Notes: a model not told the origin generated them from the letters alone. Shown: positions 33,395 through 46,141, numbered from the stretch's first letter. The stretch: DNA of 64,000 bases from Jaltomata sinuosa (GCA_003996215.1 QJPP01001412.1:306761-370760); one strand, 5' to 3'. Numbers and translations are program-made.

Positions 33395-35970
33395 TATCAT
33401 GACCCAACCTACCGGGACATACGGGTGCCTACTCTATGCACCTAGATAGACGAACCCTTACATCTCGTCCAACAGGTAAATGCAGAAAAACTCAAGTATA
33501 ACCACCAACCTCCATTTTTAATACATGAAAACCTTACAACCTTTTATTCAGGAAAACTCCTTTATGAAGAAATACAATACAACTGTTTTTAAAACTTTAC
33601 AAAACCCTCCCTAGGACCTAGTCTAAACAGATACAAGAGCTACTACAGGATTTATGTAGAGAAATGTAAATGAGACACAACTTCCGTCATGGAATCGAAG
33701 GACAAAAGCTGCTGCAGATCACCATCGTTATGTACCTATGAAATATCACCAACCCTACAACCAGACTATACCAAAAAAGTATAGCAAGAGTAGGGTCAGT
33801 ACAACCACATGTACTGGTAGGCATCATCGGTCAACCCAAATCAACACGTACCATCATATAGGAAAACAGGGAAAAACATGAAAATAAATAATATAGCTCC
33901 ATCCTTCACCATTTACCTTTATCAGGCCTGATCTTAACCGATCGTCTACTTACACCCCTTACTTCAACCCTTTCTATTCCTTCCACTGCCAGCTCCCTCA
34001 CCCTCGAGACTTTTGAGTCACGCTAAGCCTAGACTTCCCAAGTCACACTAGCCTTAGACTTACCAAGTCACACTAACCTTAGACTTCCCAAGTCACACTA
34101 ACCTTAGACTTCCCAAGTCACACTAACCTTAGACTTCCTAAGTCATACTAACCTTAGACTTCCCAAGTCACCTTAACCTTAAACCCGACCACTAAATCCA
34201 ACCTTGACTACCTCTCTGTTATCCTAGTCAACTCCTCCATGACTATGCATCCAGAAATGACCCCATCCTTTCCAATTCAGACCCACTACCCTTATAGTAT
34301 TTCTCAAGAGTATCTGAGCCCTACTAGGGTCCCTAGACAATTCCCCAACATGACAATACCCGCTAGTAGTACGACACTTGACTCTCAGTCATTCCCCTAG
34401 CTTGCTAGTCACCTGTGATCCACTTTTATAACCATGGTCATCAACCCACAATAAAAATAATTATACCGCATTACATATCCTGGACCCACCCTGGATCCCC
34501 TCTAGATGACACCTAAGTGTCAAACATACAATCCGGTCTACCCCAAGACCAAACTCATAGATCAATGTAACAACCCGACCCCTCTAGGACTAAAATGCAC
34601 AACCATAAACCATAAAAATAACCCGGTCCACTCAAGGAACCATTAGTAAAGATGCAATAATGTAATAAAGTAAACCCATACCAGGCGTGGTACCGAGCCA
34701 ACTGTTAGTATATTCACAACCAGGCATAGTACCCGAGCTAACCGTTAGTATATCCCGTACCAGGCATGGTACACGAGCTAATCATTAGTATATCCCGTAC
34801 CAAGTATGGTACCCAAGCCAACCAAATGTCACATAAATCCACAGTAAAAAACAATGAACAATCAACACTTGTAAAGCAACAAGCAAAACACCTAGTTCAT
34901 TTCACAAGACTGAAAACATGATTTTTGGACATTCTTAAACCATTCCCTAAGCAATGCAAACCATACAATTACTTAGACATGAGTACACAACACACAATGC
35001 ATACATGAATTAATAACCATCACCTACCCTGATCCCGGGTACGTAGACTCAAATCCTATCCGTACGAAGACTAAATCCCCTCCTCCCTTTTTAATATCAC
35101 ATCTTAATAACTACATTGATTAAGAACCTTTCCAAAGTTAGTTACAATATGGGCAAACCACCCCTTAACCTTGGTGATTTAACCACTCCTTATTATTCTA
35201 CTCATACGCCCGAACCTTATTTAGGAATTTTCCCATTTTCGTTACCAATTTAGTTACCCTAAGCATTTCCCGATTCCCTGAACTTTTTTGACATCCCAGT
35301 CCCTGGAATCCTATCATTCTCCCATATAAAGACAACATGTATAATCAATAATTACATATTAGCAATTCACAATCTCAACCAACCAATTCCTAGTCCATAC
35401 ATAACCAATACCAAATCTGCCAGACTCCGTGACCGGAGGCCTAATCATGGATTCTCCTCTTCAACTATACAATAGTCTAAATGTAAACAGGTCTATCTAC
35501 TCAAGTGAAAACCTAGAAACCTAGCCTACCTGGATGCAAAGCAGCTGCAAGGATACGTATCTGGCTCCGTGAAGGCGTTCCCAGCTGAACGATGGTTCTG
35601 GAATCCGCTTTTCCACGTCCCTTCAGCCATAATCCCTCCTCCCCATGGTTCCCAAATCTTGGAGCAACATAGGAGGGTTTTTGGATAAACCCCCGCATGT
35701 TTTCCAACTGAGAAGAGAAATCTTTTATTAAAATCCCGTTCTGATGCTACTGCCTCCCGTCATTCCACTATAGCGGATGGCCTTCCACCATAACAGTTCC
35801 GCTATAGCAGATAAAATACCGCTATAGCGGAGTGACATCAGCCCGGATGATTTTCAAAAATCTGAAATTTTCTGTCACTTCACCCCACTTAATACCAAAA
35901 ATATTTTGATTCATTTTCAAAATTTTATGATGTCGTGGTTTCTGAAATAATGACGGATCCGGTCGTTACA
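33395..35970 (-). repeat. 5' LTR of family C element
   Basis: This LTR is 2576 bp. Its inner end has drifted to TATCATGACCC (TGTCACGACCC in the partner). It carries the six-unit 25-bp array (34018-34175), a four-unit 40-bp array (34675-34829) and the CCGCTATAGCGG cluster (35760-35832). Confidence 0.9.
35760..35832. repeat. CCGCTATAGCGG palindrome cluster (right LTR)
   Basis: It has CACTATAGCGGATGG, CCGCTATAGCAG and ACCGCTATAGCGGAG in 73 bp, better preserved than the left-LTR counterpart at 29905-29998. Confidence 0.8.
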
Positions 35971-35975
35971 CTATA

Positions 35976-38144
35976 GCTCCTGATTTTATCTGCTATAAAT
36001 GAGTTGGTTTTACTTCACACTTTTATGTGAATTCTTCATGAACTTATAAGTGATAAGATTGATTGCTGAAGTAGGTGGAATTTGCCTCTTCTGTGTTCTA
36101 ATTGTGTGACTTGTTAGATGACATGACATCAACTACGAACCTAGAAAGCATGCCTATAGGGATACAATCTTGAATCTGCTCATATCATTTTAGCAAAAAA
36201 TTGGTTTCCATAGCGCCTTATTTTTTATTTTTTTTGAATTAACTTGCTGCTTCATGTGACTTAGTGTAGCTAAAGAATCTAATTATATTATCTTTATGCA
36301 AAGATTTGATAGAATTACTACTGTGTTCTTATATCACGGATCATCTCTAGATACTATGCCTATAGGTGCAACCCTTTTCATGTTTAGACTTACTTATCCC
36401 AAGTTGTCTGTACATGTCATGTTGTGATGCTTGTAGCAATTCAATATTAAGTCCAGTTGGTCTAGTTATGGTCTAATCTGTTTAGGTCCCTTTGCTGAGA
36501 AGGCAAACTAACCCCATGTTAATAATGGCCTCTTTGCCTACATGGTATGTATGTGTATTTGTGTGTTTAACAGGTGACTACTTTGTGTATATCTCGTATC
36601 TGACTTGTGAAGAGTTACTTGGGACCGGGGAGCTAAGGGGAATCTTTGGCCAAAGTCTACTTATTTCGAGACTTTGTTCTTTTTTCTTTTATTCACTTAT
36701 TTAGTCTATAATAATTATGTATAAAACCTTGACACAAAAGTATAATAATTAAAATAGGGGACTCTTGGGGGCGGGATCTATGTGCTAATTGTTTTATATA
36801 ATTTTTTGATGATTTATATATTTCAATAGCATGCTTCGAATCAATTTTCAGGGTGTTTAATTCAATAAATCCTCTATCTAGAAATCATGTTTATAGGTAC
36901 ATTATTTGATTTTCAGCATGTCTAACTTATTAATTTTTATCTAGATGACTTGCCTATAAGATTTAGTTTCAGAATCTTAGTTTTGCCCGTCTTACTCACT
37001 CTAATCATTAGAAATTATTCTCATAGGTTTAACCACATAAAAATATTAATTGTTTGGAGTGTCTTTTAATTGCTTATTCTTTTAATTAAATAAGAGGCTT
37101 AATTGAGATCAGTTATGTGCTATTTATTTATAGTCTTCGTGTATTTTGTATGACATTAATTCTGGTCTAACTAATAAACTTAGGATTTTATTTGTCTAGA
37201 CCAATATCCAAATTAGTAAGTCCAATGCCTCTTGGACATTAAATTGGGATGGATAGGCATATTAAGGCACGTTAGACTTTTTTTCATTTTTTCTTTAGTG
37301 CGCTCTTAGGTTTAATAATAACCTTAATAATCAACCTAGGCGGGTAGTAAGAAATGACAGTCTGTGGTCGCTGATTAATACGAGCAATCCTCAATTGGAT
37401 TGTGAAATATTAATTTATGTTTCATGGGGTGATCCTTTAGGCTAAAGAACCCCTCCTCCCCAACTTGTTTTCCTCCTACATAGGGAGTGATCTACATGAT
37501 ACACTTATAGCTCGATAGTTATTGCACTTTGACTAAGAGGTCTTTTAAGACTTCGCACGAGGTTGAACGATTACTCCCCAATGCATAGGATTTATAATTT
37601 TATTCTTATGTTAATATATTTGGGATAGTATTAATTAATCACTTAGTAAATTAGGTTATCTTTCTTTATATTATTGTGTCAGTTCTATCTTCTCGCTTAT
37701 CTGAGTTTTCTGATTTATTTATTTATATACGTAATTGTAATTCATGCGTAATTCTTTTTCACCTAGACTTATTAGTAATCAATTTGGTTTAATTTATTTA
37801 CTTATTTTAAAATAAAGGTTTTACTTGCTTAATCACATAGCCATTTTAGTTTAATAAATTATCTGGACCCTTTGTTTATCACTTAATTTCTACATAAATA
37901 ATGAATCTGACAGGGACCCACATGTGTGGATCTCGAAAGGTGCCTAACACATTCCTTTCGAGGTAACTTGAATCCTTACTCATTTTTTAGACACGTAGAT
38001 CTTAAATTAATTTAATCGTGTAGTTAGTTTAGAATGGTGCCCTAACGTACCTTAATTCGTTAGGTGGCGACTCTTCACCTCTTTTATCCTAAAAAAAGTT
38101 GTCACTTTGAATCCAACTTTTCACGAGAAAAATGGGGTGCGACA
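35976..38144 (+). repeat. 3' part of the 5' LTR of an Ogre/Tat-type Ty3/Gypsy element
   Basis: It ends GGGGTGCGACA at 38144, directly before the tRNA-Arg-like primer site. It holds the phrases gtgcctaacacattcctttcgaggtaac and ttcgttaggtggcgactcttc, which I recognise from Solanaceae Tat/Ogre LTR ends. The left boundary is not visible. Across the CTATA site the sequence joins 25416-27522, so the LTR may exceed 4 kb. ORFs here (for example 36492-36704) are not supported. Confidence 0.65.
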
Positions 38145-38147
38145 GAA

Positions 38148-38165
38148 TGACGACTCTGTTGGGGA
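38148..38165 (+). other. Primer binding site, tRNA-Arg type (Ogre/Tat)
   Basis: TGACGACTCTGTTGGGGA differs by one base from TGGCGACTCTGTTGGGGA, the site complementary to tRNA-Arg that marks Ogre/Tat elements. It starts 3 bp after the LTR end. Confidence 0.8.
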
Positions 38166-39527
38166 TACCTAGGTTCTAACCATTACAAATTTATTTGTGT
38201 GGAATTTCATGTATTTCTTTTATGTGTGTTCTTTTTGTGTTTTGATTTTCTTTACTTATTAATTATTTTTTGTTTATTTGTTTATGTGATGTTCTTCCAT
38301 ATTAATTTTTTTTTGCCTGTTTAAATTGATCATATTTTTCTTTGGCTTTATTCGTTTTCTTAATTGATAATATTTTCATGTTATTTTATTTCTTTTCAAA
38401 TTTTGGTTAATTGCTTTGATGGGATTTTATGGTCATTTTTGAAAAAACTAATTAATTGCCTTTGATGTTTATATATTTTAGTTTTTATTTCTTATTTGCT
38501 TTCCATAATTAGTTAGTTTCCTTCCATGCTTAGATACTATGTTATTTATTTTTTAAAATTAGTTAATTACATGTCCTAATTACATAATTTATTTTTCTAA
38601 ATTGATTTAACTCCTTTTCATGCCCACACCTTTATTTTTTTCTAATTACTTTTTCCTTTCATATTTTATCTTTTTGCATGATTTTGGGACTAACAGTTTG
38701 CTTACTTGTTTCTTTACTTGCTTCATTTACTGTCTGGTATTTTGTTATTGCTTTGCTCATAAAATTGTGTATTACTTTTTTTCTTACGTGCTATGTGTTA
38801 TTGCTTTACTTATGAACTGTCATTTCGCTCATATTTTCTCCACTGAGAACCACACACTTATGCACACATAAAATAGTTGTGTGATTTCACGGCCGTTCAC
38901 TCTTAAACACCCTTATGGAATATTTTCATGATTTGATCGATCAACGATGCGTCGATAGTCATGGAACTTCTCACTCTTAAGTTGTCCGCTTGAGGGAGCC
39001 GCGTAAAAGCCACTCATGTTCTTAGATCATGATCGCGTGTTTCTTTAGTAAGGAATACACATCTTATTAAAATTGGATATCTTGATACCCATGGTCCGTC
39101 AAGATTAATAGTAAAACCTTACCATGAGTCATAAGAGATTTATGATCCCATGAAGGACGTCTTCACGACTTATGTGCATTGAAAGTTAAATGTGCCTAAC
39201 TTGTTTTATTTTAAATTTAATGTATTTCCTTCAATATATATCACTTGTCCTCATAATTCTTTTATTTGTTCCTTTTTTTATTGGCTCTTATTCTATACAA
39301 GTCATTTTCTTTTGGTATGAATTGGTTTTCTTTCATGTTTAATCATTTTCTTTATTTGATTCCTATGTGACCTATTTTTCTTTCATGCTTACCATTCTTT
39401 ATTTTTGACTTTCTCATACTTAATTTATCTTTAATTTTATTTTGTTGACCTATTTGTGACTCAATAAGATTCTGTGTGTTATAAAATATTATTTTTACAA
39501 ATTAACATGCTTGTTCTAGCATTATAT
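38166..39527 (+). other. 5' untranslated leader of the Ogre/Tat element
   Basis: T-rich and non-coding. It links the primer site to the gag start at 41842 and is interrupted by a solo LTR. A short Phe/Tyr-rich ORF at 38620-38871 is compositional noise. Confidence 0.6.
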
Positions 39528-41730
39528 TGTCACGCCCCGAGGCTACCCCCTAGACACAATTCGGTGCTTAGTGTCAGAAGTGACCCCAAGCTAACCCATG
39601 GTATGACATATCTATACAACTTCACTTAAAACATTCACTGTGCGGAAGCTAAAAACAATTTAGTATCTGAAGTGGGAAAAAACCCAAAATGTCTGAGTAT
39701 ATAAAATATATAAGAGAGTATAATGAAGTCTGAAAAATAACACTAACAACTTAGGCTGAATCTAATCTATATCTGAAAGCCTCTAACTGATATGAGTTGC
39801 TGGGACATGCCCCCAGCTAACTCTAACAATCTGAAAACGAAAATAAGAAGACTGAAAAGTAAAGCATGTCTATCTTCCTCGGACTGTGAGGACTCACCAA
39901 TGGGGCTGCTGAGTACGGACTAAAAGTCGACTAAGCACGGTCTGGATGTTGAGCGCCTGAACCTACATCATAAAATAATGTAGCACAAAAGTATGCGTCA
40001 GTATTTCAAATGTACTGAGCATGCGGGATATGAACTAAGCTGAGCAATATAATAACTGGACGTGGAAATATATATACTGAAACATAAACTGAGGAGTAAG
40101 CTGAGATGCAATGACCAAATAAATATCATGAGTATATCGCATGCTGAACTAAATAACTGAATATAAGGTCAATGCAACATGAGTCTGACCATGGGAGACG
40201 CTATTAATAAACATACCCCAAGTTGAGCTACCTATGGGGCCAACCTGTAACCCTGGATGGGAGGGTGTTCGTACCTTGCCAAGGGTACGAACAAGTCTGA
40301 CGTGGATCCACTAAATTAATGTCCACAAGGGACAAAGGTAACCAGCCTAATCTGACAGCTGACCCCTTTCTGACCTACAGTGGCACCGTAGTTCTGGGAC
40401 TTGGGGATTGCCACTAAAAGTCTCAGCCTAAACTGTCAGCTAAGCCTTCATCCCCTCGTTCGCTCGGTACTAAGTCTACTCCCAACTGAATGTAAGCAAT
40501 AATACAACTGTAATACTGGATATTTTAGAATACTGCAATATAAATATACTTAAAGATATGGTATTCCAATTCTGAAGCATGATTGTATGACTAATCTGCC
40601 TAACGGGAATAATTCATGAATTTCTGGAATTAACACAAGCTAGGGTTTCTGAGTCTTATACATGAACTATACTAAATCTCCAAGAAATGTGTAGTAATAC
40701 CATAGAAACTATAGCAGCTGAATTACAATGAATCCCTAAGGTTTAGGAACCCTAGGTCTGAACAATTCATGGAGAAGTTGAAGAACTGATTGAATTCTAG
40801 GGACCTAATGGGTGAAAGGAACCCACTAGTGGAATCCCACATACCTGGTGAAGAAACTACTGAGAAATCCTTTGGATTTCGGGGCTGAACTTGAAGAAGA
40901 CCCCTGCTTGTTCTTGAGAGAAAACTATCACCTGTTTTGCTTCTTTTCTTTCTACGTCTGATGATTTTTAGAAGAATAGAGGTTTTAGGTAGTTTTTAGC
41001 TAATTAATTAGGTTTATAATAACCAAAAATGACGTAGCATAGGCCTTAAAAGAGGTAGGAAAAGTCCAGAATACCCCTAGGAAATTTAAAAGAACTATGC
41101 AAGAAAATCGCGACTCAGGGATCACGGCCTAGTTGACGGGCCATAGTCCTAGACAACGGGTCGTCAACTGAGTCGTGGTCCTATCTAGGGATCTTGGGGG
41201 TTCTATGATCTGAGGGAACTATGACTCCAAAGGATGGACCGTACTCATGATGATGGTTCGTCATGTGGCCATTGGTTCCTGAGACTTTAGTCTTATCTGA
41301 GGATTTCATGGGTCAAAGGATGGTCCATATTTTTGAAGTACAGTTCGTAACCCGACACGTGGTTTCTGGGACATGGGCTAAGGGTCTCTGAGGTTCTGGT
41401 TCCATGAGTCCACAGAATGGACCGTGGTCCTGAACGATGGTTCATCATGTGAATCATGGTTATTGAGCCCTGGACTGATGGTCCTCTGATTAAGGGAAAC
41501 CACGAGTGACAGGATGAGCCGTGGTTCTAAACTATGATCCGTGGTCCGACTCGTGGTTCCTGAGACTTGAACTGGGGGCCTACTGGAAAGTGGGACTACG
41601 GTTGAGACGACGGACCGTGGTTCCAAACTACTGTCCGTATTCTTAACCGAGGTCCTTGGAAACTTAAATTTTTCTGAGATTTTCCTGCTGAGTACAGTCC
41701 AGTAGCTGGTTCAGATTATGGGGTGTTACA
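39528..41730 (-). mobile_element. Solo LTR, family D (related to family A; TSD TATAT)
   Basis: The 2203-bp sequence reads TGTCACGCCCCGAGG to ATGGGGTGTTACA and is flanked by TATAT at 39523-39527 and 41731-41735. Only one LTR is present with no interior, the expected product of LTR-LTR recombination. It shares termini and blocks with the family A LTR at 1623-4247. Confidence 0.9.
41109..41650. repeat. Cluster of GGACCGTGGTYC/CGTGGTTCC words in solo LTR
   Basis: About a dozen related words (ATCACGGCC, ACTGAGTCGTGGTCC, GGACCGTGGTCC, GATCCGTGGTCCGACTCGTGGTTCC, CGGACCGTGGTTCC) are spread over 540 bp near the LTR start in element orientation. They match the theme of the family A cluster at 3597-3860 but are more degenerate. 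Confidence 0.7.
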
Positions 41731-41841
41731 TATATGCTGCCTTACTAACTTGGTTCTCTTTTTATTTTATTTTTATTTTTATGTTTTTTCCTCCCTAAAG
41801 ATTGATTCGTTCATTTCTGTACTTATCACTGAGACAAGAAA

Positions 41842-42984
41842 ATGATTGATAACAACGACATTAGTGACAGGATTGATATAACTGATCAAAAAGGGATTTT
41901 GGAGAGTGTGGAGGGAGGATATCCACCTGAACATGGTGAGGTGATATTAATGTTGAAACAAAAATTCTGGAAATGCTAGGAGAATTATCTCATATTCGCA
42001 GTCTGGCCAATCTACCAATCACCCTGAATACTCCTCTAGAGCCACCAATCAAGGCCAACACCACTACCAATCCCCAAGCCAATTTTTCAAGCCTTCCTTT
42101 ACCATCTCATCCTCAAAGTCATACTTATCCATCACAATATTCACATAATACATCCAATTACACATACCTAGCTTCAATAAATTCCCAAACCCCCATAAAT
42201 ACCCATGATATACTACCAAAATCTACTACAAATATGATTTATGCCCATGCTCCAGAAAATCATAATTCAAGCTCTATCTATGTTGAGAGAGCCCCTTTCA
42301 CCTATCATCACTATGAACCAGAGTCTTCTCAAAACGATATATTAATACGAACTATGGCCAAGCAATTAGAAAATCTGGATGATCAATTGCAGCATGTGAA
42401 AGGTAATAAAGAGGTAGAAGGGTTAAATTTTGAAGACTTGTGCATACATCCTGATGTTGAACTGCCTGAAGGATACAAACCTCTTAAATTTGAAATGTTC
42501 AAGAGGACTGGAGACCCAAAGGCACATCTAAGAGTGTACTATGGTAAGCTATTAGGCATCAGAAAAAATGAACAAATTTGTATGAAATTATTCATGAGGA
42601 GTCTTATCGGAGATGCTCTGTCATGGTATATTGCACAAGATTCAAGAAAATGGTCAAAATGAACTGTCATGGCCTCTGATTTTATGAAAAGATTTAAATT
42701 TAATATTAAGAAAGCACCTGATTAGTTTTAAATTCAGAGCTTGAAGAAGAGACCTACAGAATCATTTCGAGAATATGGAATAAGATGGATATCTGAAGCC
42801 GCTAAAGCACACCCTCCTTTAAACGAAGACCAAATGAAAGAAATCTTAATGCGTGCTCAAGAGCCATAGTATTATGAAAGGATGATGCTTATAGAAGATC
42901 GCAAGATTTTTGACATCATTAAGCTGGGAGAAAGAATAGAGGAAGGCATAAAATATGACATGATAATAAATTTGGAGGCATTAC
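41842..42984 (+). pseudogene. Ogre/Tat-type gag, 5' part (interrupted by Tekay insertion)
   Basis: The frame opens at ATG 41842 (MIDNNDISDRIDITDQKGIL), shifts near 41950 and continues through a Pro/Thr/Asn-rich spacer to the capsid block at 42430-42660 (LCIHPDVELPEGYKPLKFEM, GDPKAHLRVYYGKLLG, MKLFMRSLIGDALSWYI). Beyond TGA 42661 the same frame goes on as MASDFMKRFKFN, RPTESFREYGIRW and EDRKIFDIIKLGERIEEGIK, with further stops. This is the Tat/Ogre gag (retrotransposon gag fold) that forms virus-like particles. It follows the Ogre leader and is cut at 42984 by the Tekay element. The frame resumes in register at 54529, and a 5-bp ATTAC duplication marks the cut. Confidence 0.9.
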
Positions 42985-43216
42985 TGTAATGACCCTTCTG
43001 GTTATTTCCACGTATACATTTTCCTTGTACCGTTAGAGCTTGTTTGTAGTGGACCCAAGTCATTTAAGGCTTGTCGGGACCGGTAGTTTGGTGCCGGGGC
43101 CATTTGTTTGGTCGTATGATAAGTTTTGAAGTCAAGCAAGTCGGCAAAAGTTATCGTAAGTTTCCTTAATAAATTTTCTGAACTTTGGGTAAAATGTCTC
43201 AGAGCTTTTCTCTTAG

Positions 43217-43225
43217 TATATAAAG
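43217..43225 (+). promoter_or_regulatory. TATA-like box in plus-strand Tekay LTR
   Basis: TATATAAAG lies 232 bp after the LTR start. The 3' LTR has the same motif at 51561-51569. It could serve as the core promoter of the genomic transcript, but no start site can be read here. Confidence 0.4.
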
Positions 43226-43747
43226 AGTTAGAAGTCCCCCAAAATACCAAATCGAAGGTCTAAAAGTCTAGTTTCCAACGCATAAAACCTCACATCCAAC
43301 TGATCTCAGAGTAAAAAGTTATGACTGTTTTACCGCGGACTGTCTGGCAAAAACCGGGTCGCAAACCGGGTCGCGAAACGGGAATGGGTCAAAATCGATT
43401 TAAAGCCTCAACTTCACATTTTAAAATGCCATTTCAGTTCTGAATGTGGTATAAAGTTAATTTAAAAGTTGAATGTGGTAGAAAGTTATATTTTTATTGC
43501 CTTCCTAAAATACTTTTGTTACGAGATATTCGTGTATGTATTTATTTTATAAGGTTTTTATTAGTTGTAATGTTTTAACAGAGATAGTAAACTTAGTTAT
43601 GTTGAAAATTATTATTATAATATAGTAGGTTTTATTTGAAATAATTTTCTATTAATTATTGTATATTCAAAAAGTTATATATATTTTACCATGAATTTAT
43701 GCAATACCCGAATATATACATAATGGGATAAAAATAAATTTGTGGTT

Positions 43748-43781
43748 CCACTCCACTCTCACGTGGAAGTGGAGGGAGTGG
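43748..43781. repeat. Inverted repeat (potential hairpin) in Tekay LTR
   Basis: The arms CCACTCCACTCTCAC and GTGGAAGTGGAGGGAGTGG pair around a minimal loop. The 3' LTR has the same structure at 52139-52172. It sits at the edge of an AT-rich 270-bp segment. Confidence 0.65.
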
Positions 43782-46129
43782 ACAACATCAAGCTTTCTCA
43801 TAGGTGGCATCATTTGGTTATGAGATGGATAACTTATATAAACAATGGTAAGTAGTACATATCCTTAATTATCACTCAAATTCTTAAACTTTCAGTGGAT
43901 TAATACCTACTAATATGAACAATTCCCTTGCTGCATACATACGTATATGTGTCTACTCATAGTACGTTGATGAGAGATTTTATGAGAAATATACTTTGAT
44001 GAGTTATTCTATCACGGATCAAAAGTTGATTGTCTACGTCAAGTTATTCAAGCCCGAATTCGAGTTAATTTCATTTCGGAGCTTTTCAGAGAGGTTTGAG
44101 CTTGTCATCGGACGACAGGTAGGTTACGGTTTATTTTTCCTAGACTCCACATATATAGGATAAAATTGTATTAATGGGCATCCTTTGGTTGGTTTATTAG
44201 GTTGGTACCACAGACCTCGACCGCTTTATTCATGTCCGCCTAGTTTTGTTCCTCCGTTGCTTGTAGTACTTGCCGATATATTTTATTTACCCTTGTGGTC
44301 CTGTGAGACCTTGTTGACTCTGGAACATAGAAGGTGGGATTTTGGGAATGTCCGCGAGTCCCGGGCATAGAATTATCCTTCTAGGCTGGTTATGCTTGCT
44401 GAGTAGCTGTGGGCCTTTGAAGGGTCGATAGGTTGATTGTGAGCTGTTGGGCAGCTATTGTGTTTGATCATACCATTTCCATACATATAAAGAGGTTTTA
44501 TCCATGTTTTACTACGGTTTGGGCTTCGGGCCTACTGACACTATTTTCTAAACCTTGCATGGCCCCGGGAGCCCTTTTTTGATGAAAATGAATTGGAAAT
44601 GGTTTGATTTAACTTGTGAATATTTTTGGGTAAAAGAAAGTAAAATTATGATTTATATTACGATTAACGCTAGATTCGACAGGGCCGGGGTGCTAGTTGA
44701 GTTTTCTTGCTATCTGAGATAATTTTAGCCTCGGTCGGACCGAGCACCCGAGATGACTTTCTATTGTTTAGACCCGGTTATGCCCGGGCACCCTTGGAGG
44801 GTTTTTTTTGGGATATTTTCCTACTACTTTAGTCCTGGACAGGGTTTGGGCATGCATATTAGAGACTGGGTCTCTATCTCGAACCCGAACTTGCTTCCGG
44901 ATGACATGTCTTGATACTTAGTTTTAGTATGGGGTCAGGGACCTCCATGGACCTTGCCATCCGGTCCTGGGGCTTCGGGCTGCGTGTGCCGGAGGAAGGG
45001 TATACGGCGGAGTAGAGGTATACGGGCAATGTCCTTCTATGGAACCTATCTGCTGTGCCGGATCGGCATCGGAGGAGGTACATACAGAGATACCATTTCA
45101 CTTGAGATCTTCATGCATCATATCATTCATTGTTTGAGGCTCCACCCTTTTTTGTTGTTTGTTGATTGTACGCAACGGTAGTATGGGATGTCGGAGGGTT
45201 TGTTTTCACTTGTTTGTGTTCCCCGGTTGTATGGGCGGCCGGGGGACTGTAGGTAGACTCTTGCTATTTACTTACAGAATTATTCCCTGTTACGGTTAAG
45301 AATGAAATTGGTTACTGCTAAACTGTTAGTTCCTGGATTGAGATTGATGTGATTAGTTGAGTTTGATTCATGTCTCTGAGCATGCCTATCATTACTCTTT
45401 CCCTCTTCTTACACTTAAGGTTACCGGTATACCGTCCATTTCGTAAACTTATTATGTATACACTGTTATTGCAAGGACCCCAGGTGCATTATTTCTTACT
45501 TTCACCTGTGCCTATGGTGTATATATTCGGCTTACTGGCCTCATATGTGGTTCTGTTGATTTTTCTCTGGGCTAGTTCCTGTGTTCCTTTTGTAGATCTC
45601 TATGACTACTTGCTTCTATTCTGTCTGTACTACGCTTTTATCTTATATGTGCCCAGTCGGCCTATGATACCTACTGGGTACCTTATGCTTCGCATTTGGT
45701 GCTCACCCTACCCCCTGCATCTTTGGGTGCAGATCCTAGCGTGGGCCATCGCCGTTAGATCTCTATAAGTCATGCTTGGAGATCTGTTGGGGATTACTTC
45801 AAACTGAGGGTGAGCTCTTGGCGATCGGAGCTTAGCTTTAGTTTACCTTTTGCTTCATGTACTCTATTATCATTCAGAGACATCTGTATATATTGTTTTA
45901 GATCATTTGCACTCCTTGTATGTAGTTTTGGCTCTATACTATGATACCAGGTCTTGGGGTTTGGTTTAGTTTCCGCATAAGTATACATATACTCTTGTTA
46001 ACTATTCTTCCATTTATTTGTTAGATAGTAGCCCATTACTACCTATCCTGGGTTACGGGAATTGGTTCGCCTACTGGGGGGGAGGGGTTGTAGGTGCCAT
46101 CATGACCGAGAAATTGGCTCGTGACAACT

Positions 46130-46141
46130 TGGTATCAGAGC
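46130..46141 (+). other. Primer binding site (initiator tRNA-Met) of plus-strand Tekay
   Basis: TGGTATCAGAGC lies 3 bp after the LTR end at 46126. Confidence 0.95.

Larger units (their letters stand above)
27523..35970 (-). mobile_element. Non-autonomous long-LTR element (LARD-like), family C (TSD CTATA)
   Basis: LTRs at 27523-30120 and 33395-35970 flank a 3.3-kb interior without gag or pol. CTATA lies at 27518-27522 and 35971-35975. A tRNA-Met-like primer site at 33381-33392 (GCTTTGATACCA) next to the right LTR sets the orientation to minus. The LTRs differ at roughly one base in twelve over the first 130 bp examined. The only coding remnant inside is on the opposite strand (30946-32160, plus). 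With no structural or enzymatic genes it must depend on another element. Confidence 0.9.
42985..46126 (+). repeat. 5' LTR of plus-strand Tekay element
   Basis: It starts TGTAATGACCC and ends CTCGTGACA. Features are a TATA-like box TATATAAAG at 43217-43225 and a GGGTCGCGAACCGGGTCG-like block at 43350-43385. A strong inverted repeat lies at 43748-43781. About 70 bp near 43444 are missing relative to the 3' LTR. ORFs inside (for example 45370-45768) are shared by both LTRs but show no domain. Confidence 0.95.

Noticed and set aside
38620..38871. 83-codon Phe/Cys/Tyr-rich ORF in the Ogre/Tat leader
   Set aside because: T-rich DNA generates such frames by chance. It has no homology that I can recognise and no start context.
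45370..45768. 132-codon ORF in the Tekay 5' LTR, repeated at 53759-54157 in the 3' LTR
   Set aside because: It is present in both LTRs simply because they are copies. The sequence is hydrophobic low-information protein without a domain, so it is taken as non-coding LTR.
46130..46141. tRNA-like words (TGGTATCAGAGC and its reverse complement at 9856, 22033, 33381)
   Set aside because: These are primer binding sites next to LTRs. No cloverleaf-forming tRNA gene surrounds them.
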